Shown: in pieces, positions 1 to 7,034 of the stretch
Layout: every line of letters starts with the position of its first letter
Numbering within the stretch: the first letter of the stretch is position 1
DNA from: Candidatus Cloacimonadota bacterium
Lineage (GTDB): Bacteria; Cloacimonadota; Cloacimonadia; Cloacimonadales; TCS61
DNA length: 19,986 bases
Direction: 5' to 3'
NCBI GenBank assembly: GCA_014382915.1
Contig: JACNIV010000177.1
Location: 1 to 19,986 of the forward strand
Position numbers and translations under genes: made by a program
Notes under the pieces: generated by a model
Seen by the model: the letters and a program-made list of their open reading frames with translations, nothing else
Told to the model about the DNA's origin: nothing
The model's database searches: none

Positions 1-1
1 T

Positions 2-1168
2 AAAAAGGTTATTGATTTTAAAAATAAAATATTCAAACATTCGTTTAGGAATTTTACTTCAACAAATGAATTCGATTTATTTTGCAATAAGAAATCAACA
101 TGGTTAGAAGATTATTCCCTTTTCGCTGCCCTGAGACAGAATTTTGGAAATATAAGCTGGCGCAATTGGGATAAACTAATTAAATTACGTGATCCCGATA
201 AATTAGAAGAAATGAGGGAACAATTAAAAAAAGAGATTTTCTATCACAAATTTTTACAGTTTTTTTTCTTTAAACAGTGGCAAAAAGTGAAAAATTATGC
301 ACAAAAGAAAGGGATTAAAATATTTGGCGACATACCAATATTTATTTCTTTTGATAGTGCAGATGCCTGGACTAAACCCGAAATTTTCCAATTTGATGAA
401 GATAGAAACCCGATAAAAGTTGCCGGTGTTCCTCCAGATTTTTTCAGTAAAACAGGACAATTGTGGGGCAATCCTCTTTACAACTGGTCAGAACTTGAAA
501 AGCAGGATTTTGAATGGTGGATAAAGAGATTTCAGGCAATTCTGGAATTAGTAGATATTGTGCGTATCGATCACTTCAGAGGTTTTGCAGAGTATTGGGC
601 AATTCCTAACGGAGAGAAAACAGCTATAAATGGCAAATGGGAACCTGCTCCTGGAAAAAAATTATTTGAAAACATTCAAAAAAAGATGGGAGAATTACCT
701 GTTATTGCAGAAGACCTGGGTATTATTACAGATGATGTTATAGAATTAAGGGATAGGTTCAATTTTCCGGGAATGAAAATCTTACAGTTTGCTTTCGATT
801 CCGATTTGAATAATCCTTATTTACCTCATAATTATCCTGAAAATTGTGTTGTTTATACAGGTACTCATGATAATGACACAACATTAGGGTGGTATAAAAA
901 ACTAGATGAAAAACAACGAAAAAGAGTGGATGAATATTTGAATTATGAAACAATAGATATCTGCTGGCAAATGATAGAAACTGCGTGGAAATCAAAAGCA
1001 GATATTGCGATTATTCCTATGCAAGACCTTCTCGGATTGGATAGTTCAACTCGAATGAATACTCCTGGCACTTCCTCTGGCAACTGGATGTGGAGAGTAA
1101 GAAAAGATCAGTTAAATATGCAAATTGCAAAAAAACTTAGGACTCTCACCCGAGATTGCGGAAGGTAA
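2..1168 (+). CDS. malQ: 4-alpha-glucanotransferase (amylomaltase), 5' end outside window
   Basis: GH77 enzyme of the cytoplasm that transfers alpha-1,4-glucan segments between maltodextrins, releasing glucose and lengthening chains for phosphorylase. The frame is open from base 2, so 388 residues are visible; against a Thermus-type amylomaltase of about 500 residues roughly 100 N-terminal residues are missing. All three catalytic acids are present: the nucleophile in RIDHFRG (codon 569-571), the acid/base Glu in IAEDLG (710-712) and the stabilising Asp in GTHDNDT (869-871). The C-terminus has the family motif MNTPGTSSGNW. One oddity is TRMN where the family usually has ARMN. The gene is convergent with the malK-like gene. 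Its stop codon overlaps the T-run of that gene's terminator. Bases 678-1168 are repeated at 12481-12971. The ATG at 212 is internal, not the start. Confidence 0.95.
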   Translation, partial: KKVIDFKNKIFKHSFRNFTSTNEFDLFCNKKSTWLEDYSLFAALRQNFGNISWRNWDKLIKLRDPDKLEEMREQLKKEIFYHKFLQFFFFKQWQKVKNYAQKKGIKIFGDIPIFISFDSADAWTKPEIFQFDEDRNPIKVAGVPPDFFSKTGQLWGNPLYNWSELEKQDFEWWIKRFQAILELVDIVRIDHFRGFAEYWAIPNGEKTAINGKWEPAPGKKLFENIQKKMGELPVIAEDLGIITDDVIELRDRFNFPGMKILQFAFDSDLNNPYLPHNYPENCVVYTGTHDNDTTLGWYKKLDEKQRKRVDEYLNYETIDICWQMIETAWKSKADIAIIPMQDLLGLDSSTRMNTPGTSSGNWMWRVRKDQLNMQIAKKLRTLTRDCGR

Positions 1169-1209
1169 AAAAAGAGTCTGCGAATACAGACTCAGAATTA
1201 TAAAAAAAA
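678..1209 (+). repeat. Direct repeat copy A (malQ 3' end plus terminator hairpin)
   Basis: This 532-bp stretch matches 12481-13011 in the same orientation, with four substitutions (1049, 1098, 1141, 1184, all transitions) and one base less in the second copy within the A-run at 1169-1173. The first 371 bp are identical. It begins in a run of seven A (678-684) and ends in a run of eight A (1202-1209). Together with copy B it brackets the whole transport operon. Confidence 0.97.
1167..1193 (-). terminator. Rho-independent terminator of the malK-like gene
   Basis: On the - strand the arms GAGTCTG and CAGACTC (1193-1187 and 1180-1174) enclose a 6-base loop and are followed by seven T. The hairpin begins 25 bases after the malK-like stop codon. 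On the + strand no T-run follows, so it does not serve malQ as an intrinsic terminator in that direction. Confidence 0.85.
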
Positions 1210-1217
1210 GTTTTATA

Positions 1218-2312
1218 TTATTCTTCCAGACCATAAGTGATATTCAACTCTGTTTCCGGGTCAAAAAAGTGAAAGTAGTCTTTCTTAACAGCCATTCTGG
1301 CTATATCTCCCGGTTTGAAATGTTCTCTAACATCTATCCTGACAATAAATTTAATTTCTTCAATTGCACAGTAGAGTATTATTTCATTTCCCATTGGTTC
1401 TATCACTTCAATGGTAGTTTCAATATCTCCCTCTTTTTTGAGATAGAGATTTTCCGGACGAATCCCAAGTATTACTTTTTTTCCTAGATATTTCTTTATC
1501 TTATTCACATGCTGAGGAGGAACAGGTATTTTAATTCCAGTGGTTATGAAATGAAGACCATTCTCTTCTTCGATTTTGCCATCGATGAAATTCATAGAAG
1601 GACTGCCAATAAATCCTGCTACAAACAGGTTTTTGGGATGATCATATAAATTAAGAGGTGTATCAACCTGCTGGATAAGACCATCATTCAAAACAGTTAT
1701 TCTGTCACCCATAGTCATTGCCTCTACCTGATCATGGGTAACATAAATAATGGTTGTATCCAACCTTTTATGAAGCTTACTAAGCTCCGCACGCATTTGT
1801 ACACGTAGTTTTGCATCAAGATTGGACAGCGGTTCATCAAAAAGAAATACTTTGGGATTTCGAATAATGGCACGGCCCACAGCAACTCTTTGCCGCTGCC
1901 CGCCGGAAAGAGCTCTCGGTTTCCGGTTCAAAAGTTCAGTAAGTCCCAGAATTCCGGCTACTTCATTTACTCTTCTTTCTATTTCAGACTTAGGAAATTT
2001 TCTCAGTCTTAAACCATATGAAAGGTTCTGATAAACGCTCATATGTGGATAAAGAGCATAATTTTGAAAAACCATAGCAATATCTCGATCTTTCGGTTGA
2101 ATGTTATTTACAACTTTATCTCCTATTAATATCTCTCCTGAAGTGATTTCTTCCAGACCGGCTATCATCCGTAAGGTTGTAGATTTCCCACAGCCGGATG
2201 GACCCACCAGAACCATAAATTCCTTATCTTTAATTTCTAAGTTGTTATCTTTTACTACATGAATGTTGTTTTCATAGATTTTATTTACATTTCTTAAAAT
2301 TACTTTTGCCAT
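1218..2312 (-). CDS. MalK/UgpC-type sugar ABC transporter ATPase
   Basis: Nucleotide-binding subunit that powers import through the MalF/MalG-like permeases encoded upstream in the same operon; cytoplasmic face of the inner membrane. In 364 residues the ABC motifs appear in order: Walker A GPSGCGKST (37-45), Q-loop Gln83, signature LSGGQ (135-139), Walker B VFLFDE (155-160) and H-loop His193. The motif FIGSPSMNF near residue 235 and the C-terminal ~120 residues (TOBE/OB-fold region) are typical of the MalK/MsmK/UgpC group. The length is normal. The ATG at 2312 is preceded by GGGGGA. It is the last gene of the operon, 59 bases after the second glucodextranase-C-like gene, and ends just before a terminator. 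The substrate, maltodextrin, is inferred from context; such ATPases can serve several transporters. Confidence 0.93.
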   Translation of the reverse strand: MAKVILRNVNKIYENNIHVVKDNNLEIKDKEFMVLVGPSGCGKSTTLRMIAGLEEITSGEILIGDKVVNNIQPKDRDIAMVFQNYALYPHMSVYQNLSYGLRLRKFPKSEIERRVNEVAGILGLTELLNRKPRALSGGQRQRVAVGRAIIRNPKVFLFDEPLSNLDAKLRVQMRAELSKLHKRLDTTIIYVTHDQVEAMTMGDRITVLNDGLIQQVDTPLNLYDHPKNLFVAGFIGSPSMNFIDGKIEEENGLHFITTGIKIPVPPQHVNKIKKYLGKKVILGIRPENLYLKKEGDIETTIEVIEPMGNEIILYCAIEEIKFIVRIDVREHFKPGDIARMAVKKDYFHFFDPETELNITYGLEE

Positions 2313-2371
2313 TCATCCCCCATTTGCATGGATACTATTTATTTGCGATTTTCTCTATTTTTATCTTACAC

Positions 2372-3436
2372 TTAATCTTCATCGTTTTCTTTCCATTTGG
2401 AAACAGGCATATTAATTTCAATTTTCTGCCAATCATCTTTATTCAAAAATTCTGCTATTGTAAGTTCGGGAAAAACATCTGTAGCAATAATTACAATACG
2501 ACTATCTATAATCAGGTGAGAACCTTTAATTACACCATCAACTGCACCCAGATTAACAACTACCTTTTCTTCTGAGATGTGTTTTACTATTCCTGATATA
2601 CTTTTTTTCTTTACTATCGAACCCAATGGATAAATGGCATGCACAGTAGCATATTCTCCCTTTTTTTTATCATAAGAGTTCAACATTGTTTTTTGATTTT
2701 TATCATAAGGAGTGAGCATATCTATAACATTTGAGCTGTAACTTTTAAATATTCCTTTATCTCCACCACCAAAGTTGAACTGACTGGCTGTAGATTTGAC
2801 CTCTAAAACATAAATATTTTTTTTAATGGTTTGTGAAAAATCATGTCCCATCATGAGCACGGTGAACCCCCATTGTTCCGAGATTTCTCCTAATTTACTA
2901 ACAGGTATTTTTACTAAAATTTCTCTTTTGTCTTTGGAAATATTAATCTCATCCGGGATCATAACACGATTTATAATATTTTTCTGACTTGATTTTAGAG
3001 TTGTATAATATCTTTGGGATATAGAAGAAAAAACAACAGCTTTTTCCCAGGCACATTCATTGGCGATTTGAACTTTTGCCCCCTGGATGCTTTCAATAAA
3101 TCCCGACCCATCCTGATGGTCCATATCTATATAAATATGAATAAGCGGCAGGATAAAATCTTCCGGAAGGCTATAATTATAAACAAATTCATGATATGTT
3201 ACAGGCTCAATTTTACAGTTTACTGTAATAGAAAAAATATAAAAATTGGCTTCCTGAAACAATTTAAATGATATTATATCAAATATACCTTTTGTGAATA
3301 TAGGATTTTCGGGATATACCACTTCCCCGTTGCCATAGTCATCCCCTGCAGGATCGTTAAATTCAAATAATAACTCTGAGCAAAACAGTTGTGAAATTAT
3401 AATTAGCATAAATAGTATAATTATATTTCTTTTCAT
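2372..3436 (-). CDS. Secreted glucodextranase-C-like protein with extra C-terminal beta domain
   Basis: Probable periplasmic or surface glucan-binding protein of 354 residues; no catalytic domain is seen. Residues 1-20 form a signal peptide. Residues ~24-272 resemble the glucodextranase C-terminal binding module (Glucodextran_C, PF09985): FNDPAGDDYG (26-35), YPENPIF (41-47), an AWEK motif (129-132), WGFTVLMM (189-196) and FGGG (222-225). The same landmarks occur in the same order in the protein encoded at 5351-6175, so the two are paralogues. Residues ~279-325 (GIVKHISEEKVVVNLG, then GVIKGSHLII) resemble the small beta domain at the C-terminus of FlgT-like proteins, absent from the paralogue. 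The gene starts 66 bases after the porin stop, beyond a strong terminator, so its expression needs read-through or its own promoter. The ribosome site is weak (GGAAAA). The binding role is inferred. Confidence 0.72.
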   Translation of the reverse strand: MKRNIIILFMLIIISQLFCSELLFEFNDPAGDDYGNGEVVYPENPIFTKGIFDIISFKLFQEANFYIFSITVNCKIEPVTYHEFVYNYSLPEDFILPLIHIYIDMDHQDGSGFIESIQGAKVQIANECAWEKAVVFSSISQRYYTTLKSSQKNIINRVMIPDEINISKDKREILVKIPVSKLGEISEQWGFTVLMMGHDFSQTIKKNIYVLEVKSTASQFNFGGGDKGIFKSYSSNVIDMLTPYDKNQKTMLNSYDKKKGEYATVHAIYPLGSIVKKKSISGIVKHISEEKVVVNLGAVDGVIKGSHLIIDSRIVIIATDVFPELTIAEFLNKDDWQKIEINMPVSKWKENDED

Positions 3437-3457
3437 AATTCAATTTTCCAATAAAGT

Positions 3458-3489
3458 AAAAAAGAACGGGCTGCAATTGCAGCCCGTTC
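3458..3489 (-). terminator. Strong intrinsic terminator after the porin gene
   Basis: A perfect 26-base palindrome at 3464-3489 (11-bp GC-rich stem, arms GAACGGGCTGC and GCAGCCCGTTC, loop AATT) is followed on the - strand by six T. It lies 14 bases after the porin stop codon and inside the operon, so it likely reduces transcription of the two genes beyond it (second glucodextranase-C-like protein and MalK-like ATPase). Confidence 0.92.
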
Positions 3490-3502
3490 TGTATATCAGC
3501 AA

Positions 3503-5335
3503 TTAGAATTTAACTTCCCAGGCAGCATGCAATGTGTTTCCGCTAAGATCAAATTCTTCGGTTGCATCCACTTTGTCATCAAAGCTCTTGATTTGATGCT
3601 CACCTCTTAACCAGAAGTCGAATCCACCAAAGTTATAAACCCATTTATGACTGATTACGATATTGCTTGTTTCCATCGAAGTATCCCCATCTATTTCATC
3701 AGTCATTTCATCAGTGATAGTCATATAAGCTGGCTTAAGTTCAAAATTAAGTGCGTCCGTTAATTGTAGTCCAAATGATGGTTGAATAACCATTGCTGTT
3801 CTTGCAAAATCATCATCAATGTCTTTTTTCTTGTTATCTACCCAGTTGCCATAACGGAAGCCTAAACCATAATTAATCTTTCCTGCTTTTCCTTTTAATC
3901 CGAATTCTGCAACCATACCGCTGAAATCATGAGCCGGCATATAGATCATCAGGGAATCAGGGCCATCAAAATTAGGATCTTCTTCATCTATAACACCACC
4001 TGTATCATCTGTTCTGCCAATATAGTTAAATTGACCTAACAAGGTTATAACATCGAAATCATAGTTAAAGTCGAATGTTCCGCCCCAATATCCTACAGGA
4101 GATTCAACCAGACCCTCACCTAAACGAAGATTATCGTTGTCTCTGAATTCATGACGAACACCGTTTTGGGTACCACCCCAGAGGAAGGTATTTAATCCAA
4201 GATCTTCCCCATAGGTGTTTCGGATACCGTCGATACCACCGTTGATCATAAGCAGGTCATCTTCTCTACGGCTACCCCAGTATGAAACATAGTTGTGGCT
4301 GATGTTGAAGAATTGTAAATTCGGGCTAAATCCGATTTCAAATGGATCGGTTGTTTTAACACTGAAGATGAAACTTGGAGCAAATATGCTTGCATATTGC
4401 GGGCAAGGTTCCCACCCTCCAAAACCATCGATAATATTATCTTCATCAGCATCAAGAGCATCATCAGCAGATTGACCTGTGAACATACCGTTGAAACCAA
4501 AGCTTACAGCGTCACTCAGGTCATAGTTTCCGCTTAACCCAAACCCAAAAGCTTGATATATCTCTTTTGTTGTCATAATTCCATTAGGATCGTCAATATC
4601 TGTTGTATCAGCAGGAGCGAAGTTAGGATTTTCAATATCCTCAGAATCAAATTCTGTATCTGCGTACCATACAGCGTCAAATGCGATTCCAAAATTATCC
4701 ATTGGTTGGCTGTTTACATTCAAAGCCCAGGTTCCGTCTTCTGCTTTGAAATCTCCAGTATTCCAATTCCATCCCTGCCAGTTTGGTTGCCACATGCGGA
4801 TTAAGTTCCATTTTGCTTTATCTCCGAAATTACCTTTAATGTAAATACCCTTTGCATTATCCCTGTCGATATAGCGTCTATCAGCCATAAACCATTTGCT
4901 GAATCCAAGACCCATAGGTGTACCAAGCTGTATTACATCGACACTATTCCATGGTGGCAGGTAATCGATGCGGAAGCCACGCAGTTTGAACCAACCAGTA
5001 TTTGCATCCCAGTAGGTTTGCCATGTAGAAGCATTTGCTTCCACAGAGCTGTTGCCATCATCAGCATCAAAAATTGTTTTTATGCGAAGGTATGTTTTCA
5101 CATATTTGCTAACTGTAGCGTTAACTTCAAATTCAACTTCACTTCTAACAAAGTTTCCTTTTAGAACATCATCTCGACTAGCAGCCCATGCATGTTCTGT
5201 ATGTGCTCCCATTGAGCTGATAGCATCAGTCCAACGAAACTGGTTGTAAATTTTACCAGCGACATCAACGTTTACCTGGGCAAATGCATAACCAGCCATC
5301 AGCATCACTAAAACGATAATTAATAATTTTTTCAT
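3503..5335 (-). CDS. Outer-membrane beta-barrel porin, probable maltodextrin channel
   Basis: Predicted outer-membrane protein of 610 residues. Residues 1-19 are a clear signal peptide (MKKLL start, AFA cleavage site before QVNV). The rest has alternating hydrophobic/aromatic strands, many acidic loops and a C-terminal strand ending in WEVKF, the terminal Phe expected of barrels inserted by the BAM machinery. I do not recognise a named porin family; it does not look like LamB in detail. Its place between a secreted glucodextranase-C-like protein and the rest of a maltodextrin ABC operon suggests it does LamB's job. The ATG at 5335 has an ideal AGGAGG six bases upstream and lies 15 bases after the preceding gene, so it is co-transcribed. 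A strong terminator follows, consistent with high expression of this gene. Confidence 0.82.
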   Translation of the reverse strand: MKKLLIIVLVMLMAGYAFAQVNVDVAGKIYNQFRWTDAISSMGAHTEHAWAASRDDVLKGNFVRSEVEFEVNATVSKYVKTYLRIKTIFDADDGNSSVEANASTWQTYWDANTGWFKLRGFRIDYLPPWNSVDVIQLGTPMGLGFSKWFMADRRYIDRDNAKGIYIKGNFGDKAKWNLIRMWQPNWQGWNWNTGDFKAEDGTWALNVNSQPMDNFGIAFDAVWYADTEFDSEDIENPNFAPADTTDIDDPNGIMTTKEIYQAFGFGLSGNYDLSDAVSFGFNGMFTGQSADDALDADEDNIIDGFGGWEPCPQYASIFAPSFIFSVKTTDPFEIGFSPNLQFFNISHNYVSYWGSRREDDLLMINGGIDGIRNTYGEDLGLNTFLWGGTQNGVRHEFRDNDNLRLGEGLVESPVGYWGGTFDFNYDFDVITLLGQFNYIGRTDDTGGVIDEEDPNFDGPDSLMIYMPAHDFSGMVAEFGLKGKAGKINYGLGFRYGNWVDNKKKDIDDDFARTAMVIQPSFGLQLTDALNFELKPAYMTITDEMTDEIDGDTSMETSNIVISHKWVYNFGGFDFWLRGEHQIKSFDDKVDATEEFDLSGNTLHAAWEVKF

Positions 5336-5350
5336 CCCTTTCCTCCTAAA

Positions 5351-6175
5351 TTATTTTTTTGGGTAAACCAGCTTAATAGTAGCCAGTTTATCTTCTGAAG
5401 TATCTTCAGGGTCCATTCCACTTTCATAATCGGAAAGCATATCATATTGGATCTGCTTTTCATCTTCACTACCATCAGCGTCATCAACAAACAGATCAAC
5501 CACATTGGGATCACCTGCACCGTCTGCTCCTCCGCCGAAACGATGGTCTCCTTCATACTCGTTCACACGGCGCATCAGAACACACCAATTGCCGGGGAAA
5601 CCGGTTGCGCTGAGCATAAGAATACCATATCCCCAGGTTGAGATATCCACTTCGCCTTCTATACCGAGATCAGCTTTCTTAACGGTAGATTTCAATGATT
5701 TTCCGATTGGTTTGATTTTCGATGGTAACACAATGTCCTCTTTCAAATTTGCGGCTTTCAAATCGATTTCGCCATTGATTTTAGGCACTGTGTGCGGGTC
5801 AATAAAGATGACTTTCTCCCAAGCATTTTCAGGAGCAACCATTAGCTGTGTACCTGGAATAGTTTCGGTGTGACCACCTTCTCCCATATCCAGATAGATC
5901 TGGATTTGATGTACATCCCAGAAATCTCCCCAGTTAAACGAAACCGGTGCCCCAAATTTCACAGTAAAGAGAATTTCATCGCCCTTATCTTCGATAGTAG
6001 CACTCGTTAGATCAAAAGATCCAGCTACGTATATCGGGTTTGTGGGATATGTATAAACTCCCGGACCCTTATCGTCGCCTTTTGGATCTATGAACTCGAT
6101 TTTTGTGCTGGCATGCAGCACTACAGAGAAACAGATAATTAACACGATAATAAATACAACAATTTTGTTTCTCAT
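5351..6175 (-). CDS. Secreted stand-alone glucodextranase-C-like protein
   Basis: A 274-residue exported protein with a signal peptide (residues 1-22, cleavage near LHA). Almost all of the mature protein resembles the glucodextranase C-terminal binding module (PF09985): FIDPKGDDKG (28-37), YTYPTNPIYV (41-50), IYLDMGEGG, an AWEK motif, WGYGILML and HRFGGGADG followed by DPNVVDLF. In known enzymes this module is attached to GH15 glucodextranase or to pullulanases; here it stands alone, so a glucan-binding or surface-tethering role is inferred. I chose the ATG at 6175 rather than an upstream in-frame start because AGGAGGG lies just before it and the signal peptide begins there; the longer version would overlap malG. 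It sits 22 bases after malG and 15 before the porin. The C-terminal part is rich in Asp and Glu. Confidence 0.8.
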   Translation of the reverse strand: MRNKIVVFIIVLIICFSVVLHASTKIEFIDPKGDDKGPGVYTYPTNPIYVAGSFDLTSATIEDKGDEILFTVKFGAPVSFNWGDFWDVHQIQIYLDMGEGGHTETIPGTQLMVAPENAWEKVIFIDPHTVPKINGEIDLKAANLKEDIVLPSKIKPIGKSLKSTVKKADLGIEGEVDISTWGYGILMLSATGFPGNWCVLMRRVNEYEGDHRFGGGADGAGDPNVVDLFVDDADGSEDEKQIQYDMLSDYESGMDPEDTSEDKLATIKLVYPKK

Positions 6176-6178
6176 ACA

Positions 6179-6185
6179 CCCTCCT
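6179..6185 (-). promoter_or_regulatory. Ribosome binding site fixing the start at 6175
   Basis: AGGAGGG on the - strand lies three bases before ATG 6175 (core AGGAGG four bases away). It supports this start over an upstream in-frame codon near 6280 that would overlap the malG-like gene and precede the signal peptide with 35 unlikely residues. Confidence 0.8.
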
Positions 6186-6197
6186 TCAAATTTATTT

Positions 6198-7034
6198 TTA
6201 TCCTTTAACCCCGCCAGCTGTAAGACCAGAGATAAGAAATTTCTGGAAAAGCATGAATAATACAACCACGGGAATTGCAACTAAAATGGACGAAGCAGCA
6301 AAATTGCCCCATTCCGCACCAAATTCTCCAACCATTTCCCTCAAACCAATAGGAAGTGTGTACTTCATTTCATTATCGAGGAAAGTGGCTGCCAAAATAA
6401 ATTCATTCCAGGCTGTCATAAATGAAAATAATCCTGTTATGGCTATTGATGGCTTACTTAATGGTAAGATTATCTGCCAGAATATTCTGCTTCTGGAAGC
6501 ACCGTCAATTCTTGCAGATTCTTCCAGTGAAATCGGGATAGTATCAAAGTAACCCTTAAGTACCCAGATAGAAAATGGAAGCGCTGTTGTTGAATAAATA
6601 ATTACCAAACCCCATAATGAGCCATAAAGATGTAGAACTTCAGAGATTAATATAAACTGCGGAATTATCATCAAAACACCGGGAAACATTTGTGTGATCA
6701 GCAGAGAAAGCATACCTTTCCGTTGTCCCGGGAATTTGAAACGCGAAAATGCATAAGCAGCCGTAGTAGCCAGAAACAAACTGGACCAGGTTGTTACAAG
6801 CGCAACGATTAGACTGTTTCTTAACCAGATGAAGAATGGTTTTTGGGTAAACACAATTCTGAAATTATCTACCGAGATTTTTTCTGGAATTAAGTTTAGA
6901 GATGTGCTGAGCAGGGATGTTCCGCCAAAAGCAACCTTTAAAACCCATAGAACAGGATATATCGTTATTCCCGTAACTACCAAAAGGATAATGTAGATCA
7001 GTATGGTTTTGAATTTTGATCTTCTAAAAATCAT
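6198..7034 (-). CDS. MalG-type sugar ABC transporter permease
   Basis: Inner-membrane permease subunit of 278 residues, the usual length for MalG-like proteins. Residues 11-33 form the first membrane segment, with several more following. The EAA loop that docks onto the ATPase is present at 171-191 (EESARIDGAS, then IILPLSKP). The C-terminus GLTAGGVKG is characteristic of the MalG/carbohydrate permease group. Its ATG overlaps the stop of the malF-like gene by four bases (ATGA, 7034-7031), indicating translational coupling, so the two permeases are probably made in equal amounts and form a heterodimer. Maltodextrin as substrate is inferred from the amylase and MalQ context. Confidence 0.93.
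   Translation of the reverse strand: MIFRRSKFKTILIYIILLVVTGITIYPVLWVLKVAFGGTSLLSTSLNLIPEKISVDNFRIVFTQKPFFIWLRNSLIVALVTTWSSLFLATTAAYAFSRFKFPGQRKGMLSLLITQMFPGVLMIIPQFILISEVLHLYGSLWGLVIIYSTTALPFSIWVLKGYFDTIPISLEESARIDGASRSRIFWQIILPLSKPSIAITGLFSFMTAWNEFILAATFLDNEMKYTLPIGLREMVGEFGAEWGNFAASSILVAIPVVVLFMLFQKFLISGLTAGGVKG

Noticed and set aside
1174..1193. Hairpin as the malQ terminator
   Set aside because: No T-run follows the hairpin on the + strand; the A-run before it is the T-run of a - strand terminator for the malK-like gene.
1125..1487. 120-codon + strand open frame across the malQ end and malK-like 3' end
   Set aside because: It runs antisense through the conserved MalK coding region and across a terminator; no protein features.
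4246..4500. Open frame overlapping the porin gene in another frame
   Set aside because: Its translation has no domain or signal character and it lies wholly within the well-supported porin gene.
5505..5873. 122-codon open frame opposite the glucodextranase-C-like gene
   Set aside because: It is antisense to a gene with signal peptide and family motifs; its proline/serine-rich translation is typical of a shadow frame.
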